From Paenibacillus sp. FSL R7-0337 (GTDB lineage: Bacteria; Bacillota; Bacilli; Paenibacillales; Paenibacillaceae), in contig NZ_CP150218.1 in the NCBI RefSeq assembly GCF_037969875.1, positions 5,952,001-6,016,000 of the forward strand: 64,000 nt of DNA, written 5' to 3'. The position numbers were made by a program, and so were the translations under genes. Under the pieces are notes generated by a model, which worked only from the letters and a program-made list of their open reading frames with translations, did no database searches and was not told the origin of the DNA. How positions within the stretch are numbered: the stretch's first letter is position 1; each line of letters begins with the position of its first letter. Positions 51,022 to 59,806 of this stretch are shown one piece after another.

Positions 51022-52197
51022 ATGAAACAAAGGGGTCAGGCATTCAAATTCAGCATCATCACGATGTTCCTGCTGGCGGTGGTTCTGACGGGGTGCGCGA
51101 AGAATAATACGGCGTCTAATACAGATGCAACTGCAACGGCGGCGCCTCCGGCGGCAAGTACACCGGCAGGCGGTGAGGCAGCGGCAACAACAGAGCCGGC
51201 AGCGGAGAAGCCGACGGTTGCTTTTGTCTATATCGGGCCTCCGGGTGACGGCGGGTATACGTATCAGCATGATCAGGGCCGGCTATATATGGAGAAGGAG
51301 CTTGGGATCAAGGCGGATTTCGTGGAAAATGTACCGGAAAGCGCCGATGCCGAGCGGATCATCACAGAGCTTGCGCAGAACCATGACATCGTGTTCACCA
51401 CAAGCTTCGGCTATATGGATTTCACCTTGAACGTGGCAGGGAAATTCCCTAACGTGAAGTTCATGCATGCCTCCGGCTACAAGACAGCCGAGAACATGGG
51501 AACCTACTTCGGCAAAAACTATCAGGCCAGTTATCTGTCCGGGATCGCGGCAGGTAAAATGACAAAGAAAAATCATCTCGGCTATGTGGGAGCCTTCCCG
51601 ATCAGCGAGGTGATCTATAATCTGAACGCCTTCACGCTGGGCGCGCAGAGTGTCAACCCGGCGGTGAAGGTGGATGTGGTGTGGACGAATACCTGGTATG
51701 ACCCTGCGACGGAACGTCAGGCGGCAATCAGCCTGCTCGACAAAGGGGCGGATGTCCTGCTGGCGTATCAGGATTCACCGGCTACCCTTCAGGCTGCGGC
51801 GGAACGGGGAGCTTTTGCCGGGGGGAATGACTCGGATATGAGCAAGTATGCACCGGACAACTACTTAACCAACCCTGTATGGAACTGGGGGCCTTATTAT
51901 GTAAAAGCTGTTCAATCCGTGATGGACGGAACTTGGAAAAGTGAGCAGTATTCCGGCGATATGGCTGACGGCATGGTGGAGCTGGCGCCATTCGGCAACA
52001 AGGTTCCCGAGGATGTGAAGAAGCTGGTGGAGGACGCCAAGGCCAAGATCATCAGCGGCGAGCTGGAGGTATTCACCGGACCGATCTCGGACAACAAGGG
52101 CAATGTAACTGTTAAGAACGGCCAGAAGCTGACCCTTGAAGAGGTGCTTGGCATGAACTGGCTGGTCAAAGGTGTCGAGGGCACGATTCCGCAGTAA
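51022..52197 (+). CDS. BMP-family binding lipoprotein of the ureide cluster
   Basis: This 391-residue extracytoplasmic binding protein has a lipoprotein signal (MKQRGQAFKF, hydrophobic core, LTGC with Cys25), an Ala/Thr/Pro linker to about residue 68, then the BMP domain (TVAFVYIGPPGDGGYTYQHD, FGKNYQASYLSGIAAGKMTK, KNHLGYVGAFPISEVI, NWGPYYVKAVQSVMDGTW). It is clearly different from the copy at 3535, and is placed between PucR and ureide enzymes, so the ligand is more likely a purine base or ureide than guanosine. SD GGAGGAGG. A hairpin follows before the ATPase gene. Confidence 0.88.
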   Translation: MKQRGQAFKFSIITMFLLAVVLTGCAKNNTASNTDATATAAPPAASTPAGGEAAATTEPAAEKPTVAFVYIGPPGDGGYTYQHDQGRLYMEKELGIKADFVENVPESADAERIITELAQNHDIVFTTSFGYMDFTLNVAGKFPNVKFMHASGYKTAENMGTYFGKNYQASYLSGIAAGKMTKKNHLGYVGAFPISEVIYNLNAFTLGAQSVNPAVKVDVVWTNTWYDPATERQAAISLLDKGADVLLAYQDSPATLQAAAERGAFAGGNDSDMSKYAPDNYLTNPVWNWGPYYVKAVQSVMDGTWKSEQYSGDMADGMVELAPFGNKVPEDVKKLVEDAKAKIISGELEVFTGPISDNKGNVTVKNGQKLTLEEVLGMNWLVKGVEGTIPQ

Positions 52198-52236
52198 CAG
52201 CTGCTGCAACACATCTTCATAGAGCACAGCCTTACG

Positions 52237-52273
52237 GGTGGGGCGGGTTCCGGATACCGGAGTCTTCCCCACC
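52237..52273 (+). other. Intercistronic hairpin after the second binding-protein gene
   Basis: GGTGGGG pairs with CCCCACC, with an inner TCCGG-ATA-CCGGA stem and no T-run. It occupies the same position as the hairpin at 4718-4746 in the first importer. Confidence 0.65.
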
Positions 52274-52307
52274 TGTACTATAACTACCCTGAAAGGAGCG
52301 TAGCACT

Positions 52308-53840
52308 ATGCAGGACCCTTCGGTTGAAATGCGCGGGATAGTGAAGACATTCGGTGCTGTAACGGCCAGCGATCAAGTTGATTTTTCGGCAAATGCGGGA
52401 GAGATTCACGCGCTGCTCGGGGAGAACGGGGCGGGGAAAAGCACAGTCATGAGCATGCTGTCAGGGGTGTACCGGGCGGACGCCGGAGAGATTCTCATAC
52501 ATGGCAAACCGGCCAGAATCCGTTCCCCGAAGGATGCGGCAATGCTTGGTGTAGGCATGGTCTTTCAGAACTTCAGACTGGTGCAGAGCCTTACAGCGGC
52601 GGAGAATATCGTGCTTGGCGAAAAGTCGTCTTTCTGGCGCGGCAGCAGATGGATTAAACATAAGCATGAAGAGATAGAGGGGCTTGGAGAAAGGTTTGGC
52701 CTGAAATTTCCCGTCGACCGGCCAATCTGGCAGCTGTCTGTCGGCGAGCAGCAGCGTGTTGAGATTGTCAAAACGCTATACCGCGGGGCAGACATCATCA
52801 TCCTGGATGAGCCGACTTCGGTGCTGACACCGGGAGAGGCGGAGCAGCTGTTCGGGACCCTTCAGGTGATGAAGCAGGCGGGAAAGACGGTGATCATGAC
52901 CACGCATAAAATGAAGGAGGTCATGACCTCCTCAGACCGGATCTCCGTGATGCGTAAGGGGAAAATGATTGCTTCGCTGATGACAGGCGAGACGGATGAG
53001 CTGGAGCTGGCCCGGCTTATGGTGGGCCGGGAGGTTGCGATCAGCCGTCAGGAGCGCGAGGCAACGGCCGGAGAGCCGCTGCTGATTGTCCGCGATCTGG
53101 AGGTCGCAGCAGATCATGGCCGCAAGGCGCTGGATGCCCTGTCGCTTACGGTTCATGAAGGCGAAATTGTGGGCGTGGCCGGCGTTGCGGGCAACGGGCA
53201 GAAGGAGCTGGCTGAGGTATTGACGGGACTTAGAGCTTGGAGGAAGGGCGAGATCCGATTTGACGGCAGTCCTGTGAAAACAGCTTCGGTAAGAGGGGCG
53301 ATCGATTCGGGCATCTCGCATGTGCCGGAGAACCGGATGAAGAGCGGTCTGGCCGGACGGCTGGGGTCAGTTGACAACCTGCTGTTCAAGTCTTACCGCA
53401 GCGGGGAGCATTCCCGGTTCGGCTTCCTGAAGGCGGCCAGGAACCGCTCCTGGTCGCAGGAGCTGGTCCGCCGCTTCAATGTGAAGACGCCTGAGCTGGA
53501 TACTCCTGTGCAGCAATTGTCCGGCGGGAATCAGCAGAAGCTGCTGTTCGCCCGCGAGGTCAGCCACCGTCCGAAGCTGATGGTGGCCGTGCATCCGACG
53601 CAAGGGTTGGATGTCGGCGCGGCGGCAGGGGTACATGAGCTGCTGATGGAGCTGCGCAGCTCCGGGAGCGGGGTGCTGCTGATCTCCGAGGATCTGGATG
53701 AACTGCTGCAGTTATCCGACCGTATTCTGGTGATCTACGGAGGTTCAATTATAGGCGAGAGCGACCATGAGCAGGCGGACCGGGAACAAATCGGCCTGAT
53801 GATGGCCGGTATCCGGAGCAGGGAGGGAAGTGCGGTATGA
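52308..53840 (+). CDS. ABC importer ATPase of the ureide cluster
   Basis: This 510-residue tandem ATPase has Walker A GENGAGKSTVMS, signature LSVGEQQRVEIVK and Walker B IIILDEPTSVLTP in the first half. The second half has the degenerate GVAGNGQKELAE, signature LSGGNQQKLLFAREV and VAVHPTQGLDVGAA. Architecture and paralogy match the ATPase at 4796. SD AAAGGAG. Its stop overlaps the next start as ATGA. Confidence 0.92.
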   Translation: MQDPSVEMRGIVKTFGAVTASDQVDFSANAGEIHALLGENGAGKSTVMSMLSGVYRADAGEILIHGKPARIRSPKDAAMLGVGMVFQNFRLVQSLTAAENIVLGEKSSFWRGSRWIKHKHEEIEGLGERFGLKFPVDRPIWQLSVGEQQRVEIVKTLYRGADIIILDEPTSVLTPGEAEQLFGTLQVMKQAGKTVIMTTHKMKEVMTSSDRISVMRKGKMIASLMTGETDELELARLMVGREVAISRQEREATAGEPLLIVRDLEVAADHGRKALDALSLTVHEGEIVGVAGVAGNGQKELAEVLTGLRAWRKGEIRFDGSPVKTASVRGAIDSGISHVPENRMKSGLAGRLGSVDNLLFKSYRSGEHSRFGFLKAARNRSWSQELVRRFNVKTPELDTPVQQLSGGNQQKLLFAREVSHRPKLMVAVHPTQGLDVGAAAGVHELLMELRSSGSGVLLISEDLDELLQLSDRILVIYGGSIIGESDHEQADREQIGLMMAGIRSREGSAV

Positions 53841-54952
53841 GTCCGAAGCCTGGAAATGAATCTGCAACGCTTCCGCCGCTGGCGGGGCGCAGCGGGAGGT
53901 GGTACTCCCTCAGGCTGGAATATGATTCAAGCCGTACCCGTTCACCGTGGTGGACGCCTATTCTGTCGGTTGTTCTGGCGCTCCTGCTCTGTGCGGTGTT
54001 CATCGCCGCTAATGGAATGAGCCCGCTGGTTGTCTACGAGAAAATGTTCCGGGGAGCCTTCGGCACCTCCTACGGCTTCACTGAAACCATGGTCAAGGCT
54101 ATTCCGCTGCTGCTCTGCGGGCTAGGCATTGCTGTAGCTTACCGGATCTCCGTGTGGAATATCGGGGCGGAGGGACAATTGACGGTAGGTGCTATGGCGG
54201 CTACTGCGGTAACGATCTACTTCCCCAGCCTTTCTTCCTTCTGGTCCATTACGCTGATGCTGGTTTTCGGTACAGCGGCCGGAGCCTTGTGGGGTCTGAT
54301 GACGGCGGTGCCGCGAACCCATTTCGGTGTCAATGAGCTGATTACCTCGCTGATGCTGAACTACGTGGCCTTGCTGGCTCTGGATTATGTAGTATTCGGC
54401 CCCTGGAAGGACCCGAAGGGGTTCAACTTCCCGGGTTCGCCGATGTTCACCGCTGCCCAGTCGCTGCCGGTTCTTGGCAGCACCCGGCTGCACATCGGGC
54501 TGATCTTCGGCCTCGTGGCCGTGCTGATCTATTATCTGATGATCCGGTTCACCCGCTGGGGCTATGAGCTGCGTCTAATCGGCGCCAATCCCACAGCCGC
54601 CCGTTATGCGGGCATCCATATCAAGAAGCATATTATCATCGTCATGCTGATCAGCGGCGGTCTTGCCGGGATTGCCGGCATGGCCGAGGTGTCCGGGGTT
54701 ACGCATAAGCTGATGCAGGGGATCTCCCCGGGCTATGGCTATACGGCGATCATCGTAGCCTGGCTTGCCAAGCTGAACCCGCTGGGCCTGGTTGTGACTT
54801 CGATTCTGTTCGGCGGCCTGATTGTGGGCGGCTATAGTGTTCAGACGATCGGACTGCCTTCGTCCATATCGGAAATGCTGCAGGGCGCGATCCTGTTCTT
54901 CCTGATTGCCGGCGACATGATTCACCGGTTCCGCATCCGCCGGAGCGCATAA
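53837..54952 (+). CDS. ABC importer permease 1 of the ureide cluster
   Basis: The 371-residue BPD_transp_2 permease has an N-terminal cytoplasmic extension of about 40 residues (MSPKPGNESATLPPLAGRSG), not seen in the paralogue at 6327. Helices and the signatures LLLCGLGIAVAYRISVWNIGAEGQ, GVNELITSLMLNYVALL and YELRLIGANPTAARYAGIH follow. ATGA overlap with the ATPase gene implies coupling. Confidence 0.9.
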   Translation: MSPKPGNESATLPPLAGRSGRWYSLRLEYDSSRTRSPWWTPILSVVLALLLCAVFIAANGMSPLVVYEKMFRGAFGTSYGFTETMVKAIPLLLCGLGIAVAYRISVWNIGAEGQLTVGAMAATAVTIYFPSLSSFWSITLMLVFGTAAGALWGLMTAVPRTHFGVNELITSLMLNYVALLALDYVVFGPWKDPKGFNFPGSPMFTAAQSLPVLGSTRLHIGLIFGLVAVLIYYLMIRFTRWGYELRLIGANPTAARYAGIHIKKHIIIVMLISGGLAGIAGMAEVSGVTHKLMQGISPGYGYTAIIVAWLAKLNPLGLVVTSILFGGLIVGGYSVQTIGLPSSISEMLQGAILFFLIAGDMIHRFRIRRSA

Positions 54953-54982
54953 CAGCATTCTCGTACAGGAGGGAGTTCACTC

Positions 54983-55912
54983 ATGGATTTCACTACACAA
55001 TTATTAATCGCCGCTATCTCCGCCGGAACACCGCTGCTGCTGGCTACGCTGGGAGGCATTCTGACCGAACGGGCCGGCATTATCCAGCTCGGCGCGGAGG
55101 GGCTGATGCTGATGGGGGCAGTGACGACTTGTATCGTCTACATCCGCAGCGGGAATCTCATCCTTGCGCTGCTCTCGGCGGTAGCCATTACCGCTCTTCT
55201 GGGTATGGTTCATTCGTTCTTATGTGTCACGCTGAGGGCGAATCAGACGATGTCGGGCCTGGCGATGACGCTGTTCGGCAGCGGGCTTAGCGCTTATGTG
55301 GGTAAGTCGATCAGCGGCATTCCGCTTCCCGGCAGTTTGCCCAAGCTGGATCTGGCGGCGCTGAAGCCGGTGCCGGTGCTCGGGGAGCTTTTTGGAAGGC
55401 TGGATATGCTGACCTGGTTCAGTCTCCTGCTCGTCCTTGTGCTGCATCTGCTGATTCATCATACCTCGTGGGGACTGCATCTGCGGGCAGTCGGCGACAA
55501 TCCGGCCACTGCGGACGTCATGGGGATTCGTGTGCAGCTGATCCGTTACTGTTATGTTACTGCCGGAGCGGCGCTGATTGGACTGGCCGGTGCGGATATG
55601 GTGCTGGCGTATGCGCCGACCTGGAATGAAGGGCTGACCGCCGGACGGGGCTGGATCGCCGTGGGTCTGGTGATTTTCGCCAGATGGAATCCGCTGCGCG
55701 CGCTCTTCTGCGCCTACTTCTTCGGAGCGCTCGATTCGCTGGGCTTCCGTATTCAGCTGCTGGGGAGTGCGGTGCCGTCCTATTTTCTGAAAATGATTCC
55801 TTACGTCGTAACCATTCTCGTATTGATGTATCTGGGATACCGCAACCGCAACAAGCCCTCCGGTACGCCGGAATCACTGGGAACACCTTATATCCGTGAA
55901 CAGCGGTTCTAG
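54983..55912 (+). CDS. ABC importer permease 2 of the ureide cluster
   Basis: This 309-residue membrane protein pairs with the preceding permease. Motifs: AISAGTPLLLATLGGILTERAGIIQLGAEGLML, LHLRAVGDNPATADVMGIRVQ, GRGWIAVGLVIFARWNPLRAL, and the C-terminal GTPYIREQRF. SD AGGAGGG. It ends 52 bases before uraD, so transport and ring-opening genes probably form one operon. Confidence 0.9.
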   Translation: MDFTTQLLIAAISAGTPLLLATLGGILTERAGIIQLGAEGLMLMGAVTTCIVYIRSGNLILALLSAVAITALLGMVHSFLCVTLRANQTMSGLAMTLFGSGLSAYVGKSISGIPLPGSLPKLDLAALKPVPVLGELFGRLDMLTWFSLLLVLVLHLLIHHTSWGLHLRAVGDNPATADVMGIRVQLIRYCYVTAGAALIGLAGADMVLAYAPTWNEGLTAGRGWIAVGLVIFARWNPLRALFCAYFFGALDSLGFRIQLLGSAVPSYFLKMIPYVVTILVLMYLGYRNRNKPSGTPESLGTPYIREQRF

Positions 55913-55964
55913 GCCTGAAGAGCACAGGCGGCAATATATAAATTAGAGGGATGGGGGCTGGCGT

Positions 55965-56483
55965 ATGACTATACCGGCGGACCGGTTGACTCTGAAGCAG
56001 ATTAACTCGATGGCAAAACAGGACTTCGTGGAGCAGCTCGGAGGTATCTTCGAGCATTCCCCTTGGGTATCAGAGGGGGTGTACAGCAGGCGTCCGTTCG
56101 ATTCGGTGCAGGAGCTGCATGCTGCCATGATGGAGATAGCACGGCAGGCGGAGCCGGACCAAGTGCTGGCGCTGCTGAGAGCTCACCCGGATCTGGCGAC
56201 AAGACTTGCAGTCAGTCCGCTCTCGGCGGCTGAGCAGCAGGGGGCCGGACTGGACCGGCTGACACCGGAGGAATTCACACAGCTTACCGGACTGAACGCT
56301 GCCTATACAGCGAAATTCCGCTTTCCGTTCATCTTCGCTGTACGGGGCAAAACGAAAGAAGACATCCTTACCGTCATCGGTGAGCGTGTGGACCGTCCGC
56401 TTAAGGAGGAGCAGGAGCAGGCGCTGCTGGAGATTGGAACAATCACTCGTTTTCGGCTGGAGGATCTGCTGGGGGCGGAATAG
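55965..56483 (+). CDS. uraD: OHCU decarboxylase (UraD)
   Basis: This enzyme converts 2-oxo-4-hydroxy-4-carboxy-5-ureidoimidazoline to S-allantoin. The 172 residues contain LNQ-type start LTLKQINSMAKQDFVEQLGGIFEHSPWVSEGV (active-site His-Ser), LRAHPDLATRLAV, and the signature KFRFPFIFAVRGKTKEDIL. In B. subtilis this domain is fused to uricase as PucL; here it is free-standing and no uricase is in the window. It is followed after 39 bases by uraH. Confidence 0.95.
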   Translation: MTIPADRLTLKQINSMAKQDFVEQLGGIFEHSPWVSEGVYSRRPFDSVQELHAAMMEIARQAEPDQVLALLRAHPDLATRLAVSPLSAAEQQGAGLDRLTPEEFTQLTGLNAAYTAKFRFPFIFAVRGKTKEDILTVIGERVDRPLKEEQEQALLEIGTITRFRLEDLLGAE

Positions 56484-56522
56484 AGGCAGGTCACTGCATA
56501 TTATAGGAGGAAGGTGACGCAA

Positions 56523-56918
56523 ATGTCTGGAATGAACGGACGGCTGAGCACCCATGTGCTGGATCTCTCACAGGGCAAGCCTGCTGCGGGCCTGTCGCTT
56601 CAGCTCTGGCGGATGGATAACGGAGGGCCTGTGCTGCTGCGTGAGGCGCTAACGAATGAGGACGGCAGGCTGGACGCTCCGCTGCTGGCTGGAGAAGAGA
56701 TGCTGGCCGGAAGCTATGAGCTGCTATTTATGGCCGGTGATTATTTCCGGGGCACTCAGGCTGGTGCCGGAGAACCGGAGACGGAGGAGGAAGCGGGGGC
56801 TGTTGTTCCGTTCCTGGACCAGATTCCGATCCGCTTCAATATGCCGGACCCCTCCGCCCATTACCATGTACCGTTGCTGGTTGCACCTGGAGGATATAGC
56901 ACTTATCGGGGGAGTTAA
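56523..56918 (+). CDS. uraH: 5-hydroxyisourate hydrolase (transthyretin-like)
   Basis: HIU hydrolase opens 5-hydroxyisourate to OHCU, the step before UraD. The 131 residues have the three signature regions: LSTHVLDLSQGKPAAGLSL, IRFNMPDPSAHYHVPLLVAPGGYSTYRGS with the terminal Tyr-Arg-Gly-Ser, and GSYELLFMAGDYF. An acidic insert (AGAGEPETEEEAGA, about residues 83-96) is not usual in the family. ATG 56523 is chosen with AAGG at 8 bases; upstream GTG 56514 is only 3 bases from AGGAGG. Confidence 0.95.
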   Translation: MSGMNGRLSTHVLDLSQGKPAAGLSLQLWRMDNGGPVLLREALTNEDGRLDAPLLAGEEMLAGSYELLFMAGDYFRGTQAGAGEPETEEEAGAVVPFLDQIPIRFNMPDPSAHYHVPLLVAPGGYSTYRGS

Positions 56919-56980
56919 CACGGCAGTTAAGTGTACCGCTGCATCTAATCTTAAGCCAATAGACCGGAGGTGGGCCTATC

Positions 56981-58378
56981 ATGAAGGAAGAAGGTTATGA
57001 GCTTATCATCAGGAACGGACAGGTGGTCCTGCCCGAAGAAGTCCGCAGGCTTGAGATCGGAGTGAAGGATGGCAAAATCGCTGCACTGGGCGAAGACTTA
57101 AAGGCCTCGTCCGGGACCAGAATTCTGGATGCGGAAGGACAATACGTGCTGCCCGGTATGATCGACATGCATGTTCACTTCAATGAGCCTGCGCTTGGTC
57201 ACTGGGAGGGCTTCCGCAGCGGGTCGGCTGCTCTTGCGGCCGGCGGCTGCACCTGTTATGCGGATATGCCGCTGAACGGGAATCCGCCGACGGTGAGTCT
57301 GGAAGCGCTCCGGCTGAAGGCGGAGGCCGCAGCCGGGAACTCGGCGGTGGATTATGTGCTGTGGGGCGGCCTTATGCCAGGGAATCTGGAGGAGCTGGAG
57401 GGACTGGTGACAGCGGGCGTTACCGGGTTCAAGGCCTTCATCTCGAATCCCGGCGGTGAAGGCGAAGGGCGGTTCCGTGAGGTGGACGATGATACCCTGT
57501 ATCAGGGGATGCTTCGGATCGCCGCAACCGGCGGGATTCTCGCCCTGCATGCGGAGAGTGAAGCGATGACTTCGACGCTTGGGGCGGCAGCACTGCGCGC
57601 CGGGCGCAGCAGCGCGCGGGATTTTGCGGCTTCGCGCCCTCCGCAAGCGGAGCTTGCGGCTGTAGCCAGGGCGCTGCTGTATAGTGAGCGGACCGGCTGT
57701 AAGCTGCACTTCGTCCATATCAGCACAGCGGCAGCTCTGGAGCTGATTCATGAGGCCAAGCTGCGCGGCCTGGATGTGACCGCAGAGACCTGTCCCCATT
57801 ATCTGATTCTGGATGAAGACAGCATGGAGACCCTTGGGCCGCTGGCCAAGTGCGCTCCGCCTCTTCGCAGCAGCGGGGAGCGGGACCGGCTTTGGACGGC
57901 GCTGGCTGCGGGGCAGGTGGATCTGGTTGCTTCCGATCATTCCCCCTGTCCGCCCGATTTGAAGCTGGCACCCGGTCTGTCGTTCATGGAAGCCTGGGGC
58001 GGGATTTCAGGAGCCCAGAGCAGTCTGGAATTGATGATCCATGAAGGTGTTCATGTGCGCGGCTTGCCGGTTACGCAGATCTCGGCGCTGCTCTCCGGGC
58101 TTCCTGCCCGGCGGTTCGGGCTAGAGGGGCGCAAGGGCTCTATCTCTCCCGGGCTGGATGCCGATCTGGTACTGCTTGATCCAGATGCAGCTTATACTCT
58201 GCGCGCAGAGGATCTGTTGTACCGTCACCGGCATAGTCCCTATGTCGGAATGACCTTATCCTGCAAGGTAACGGCAACGATCTGCCGGGGCAATACGGTC
58301 TATACTGCTGCGGAAGGCGTTGTTGCCGGCAGCGGAGGAGAATGGCTGCGGATCAGGCACAGCCAGCCCGGGCTATGA
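56981..58378 (+). CDS. allB: Allantoinase
   Basis: This cyclic amidohydrolase hydrolyses allantoin to allantoate. The 465 residues show DMHVHFNEPALGHWEGF (His-x-His metal site), GFKAFISNPGG with the carbamylated Lys, ILALHAESE, LHFVHISTAAAL and VASDHSPCPPDLK (metal Asp), matching AllB/PucH. SD GGAGG. Its stop region overlaps the next gene by 37 bases, or by ATGA if the later start is used. Confidence 0.95.
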   Translation: MKEEGYELIIRNGQVVLPEEVRRLEIGVKDGKIAALGEDLKASSGTRILDAEGQYVLPGMIDMHVHFNEPALGHWEGFRSGSAALAAGGCTCYADMPLNGNPPTVSLEALRLKAEAAAGNSAVDYVLWGGLMPGNLEELEGLVTAGVTGFKAFISNPGGEGEGRFREVDDDTLYQGMLRIAATGGILALHAESEAMTSTLGAAALRAGRSSARDFAASRPPQAELAAVARALLYSERTGCKLHFVHISTAAALELIHEAKLRGLDVTAETCPHYLILDEDSMETLGPLAKCAPPLRSSGERDRLWTALAAGQVDLVASDHSPCPPDLKLAPGLSFMEAWGGISGAQSSLELMIHEGVHVRGLPVTQISALLSGLPARRFGLEGRKGSISPGLDADLVLLDPDAAYTLRAEDLLYRHRHSPYVGMTLSCKVTATICRGNTVYTAAEGVVAGSGGEWLRIRHSQPGL

Positions 58379-59721
58379 AGCCGGACGTCCCGCAAGTCCC
58401 GGCCGGGGAGATGCTGAAGCTGCTGGATGAGCTTGCAGCCTACAGCGCTCCGGGTCCCGGGGTTACCCGGCTGCTGTATACGCCGGAGTGGCAAGGGGTT
58501 CAGCTTTTTTTGCAGGAGAGAATGGCTGGACTCGGGCTTGAAGTCCGGATGGATCAGGTGGGGAACATCTATGGCACACTGGCCGGTTCTCAGGTCAGCG
58601 ATAAGGTTATCCTGACCGGCTCGCATATCGACACGGTAGTCAATGGCGGACGGTATGACGGCGCTTATGGAGTAGCGGCTGCTGTAACTGCGCTGCATTA
58701 TCTTCTGGAGACCTTCGGTCGGCCGCTGCGGACGCTGGAGGTAGTATCCTTCTGCGAGGAAGAGGGCAGCCGCTTTCCGCTGACGTTTTGGGGCTCGGGG
58801 AATGTAACCGGGCTTTATAACGGGAAGGAATGTATAGACTGCGCAGATGCGGATGGAATCACGCTGGCGGCTGCGATGGCGGCCTGCGGCCTTGGGGAGA
58901 GTGAAGGGTTGGCTGCTGAAGCTGCGGCGGGTCTGGAGCAGAGTGGCGGAAGCGGGAGTGGGGAACCGGAAGCTGGAGCAACAGCGGGTCTGCAGGAAAG
59001 CTGCTGGCACAGTAATAGTCCTGTGCGCAGTGATATTGCCGCATATGTCGAGCTGCATATTGAACAGGGGATTATTCTGGAGCGGACATCCCGGAGAATC
59101 GGGGTCGTGCAGGCCATCGCCGGACAGCGGCGGTATCTTGTCAAGGTCGGCGGGACGGCCAACCATGCAGGGACTACGCCGATGGGGTTAAGGCAGGATG
59201 CACTCGCCGGGAGTGCGGAGATGCTGCTGGCGCTGGAACGGTCCGCCCTGGCGGAGGGCGATCCGCTGGTAGCTACAACGGGGCGGCTAGAGGTCTATCC
59301 GGGTACATCCAATGTAATTCCCGGCGAAGTGCAGTTCACGCTGGACATCCGGCATAGCGAAGCCGGGGTACTGGAGCGTTTCTGCGCAGCTATCCTGGCG
59401 GAGTTCGCAGAGCTTGGCCTCAGGCGGGGCCTGACGCTTGAGGTACAGCCGCTGCTGGTGACAGCCCCTGCTCCTATGGACCTGGAGCTGCGTGCGGCTC
59501 TTGAAGAGATCTGTCTCCAGCAGGAGAAGCCTTACCTGAGCATGGTCAGCGGTGCGGGACATGATGCCCAGCTGTTCGCCCCGCGCTGCCCGGCCGCGAT
59601 GATCTTCGTGCCGAGCCAAGGCGGGATTAGCCATTCTCCCGGGGAGTATACCTCCCCGGAGGAGCTCGCTGCTGGACTGGAAGTGCTGACAGCCATATTA
59701 TATAGATTAGCTTATGAATAA
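58342..59721 (+). CDS. allC: Allantoate amidohydrolase
   Basis: This M20-type zinc enzyme converts allantoate to ureidoglycine/ureidoglycolate with CO2 and ammonia release. Motifs: GVTRLLYTPEWQG, GSHIDTVVNGGRYDGAYGVAAAV, FCEEEGSRFPLTFWGSGNVTG, ELHIEQGIILE and the C-terminal SGAGHDAQLFAP, MIFVPSQGGISHSP. Residues about 186-229 are a Gly/Ala/Glu/Ser-rich insert (AAGLEQSGGSGSGEPEAGAT) before the ELHIEQG strand. The start could be ATG 58342 (GGAGGAG close by) or ATG 58375 (ATGA overlap with allB but no clear site). Confidence 0.94.
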   Translation: MAADQAQPARAMKPDVPQVPAGEMLKLLDELAAYSAPGPGVTRLLYTPEWQGVQLFLQERMAGLGLEVRMDQVGNIYGTLAGSQVSDKVILTGSHIDTVVNGGRYDGAYGVAAAVTALHYLLETFGRPLRTLEVVSFCEEEGSRFPLTFWGSGNVTGLYNGKECIDCADADGITLAAAMAACGLGESEGLAAEAAAGLEQSGGSGSGEPEAGATAGLQESCWHSNSPVRSDIAAYVELHIEQGIILERTSRRIGVVQAIAGQRRYLVKVGGTANHAGTTPMGLRQDALAGSAEMLLALERSALAEGDPLVATTGRLEVYPGTSNVIPGEVQFTLDIRHSEAGVLERFCAAILAEFAELGLRRGLTLEVQPLLVTAPAPMDLELRAALEEICLQQEKPYLSMVSGAGHDAQLFAPRCPAAMIFVPSQGGISHSPGEYTSPEELAAGLEVLTAILYRLAYE

Positions 59722-59806
59722 GAGACGACCAAGCTTAAAGTTGTAATCTTAATTGTGTAATAAACAGCGGGGGCTGATCACTTAGAAGTCTGGAGGGGGG
59801 AGAATC

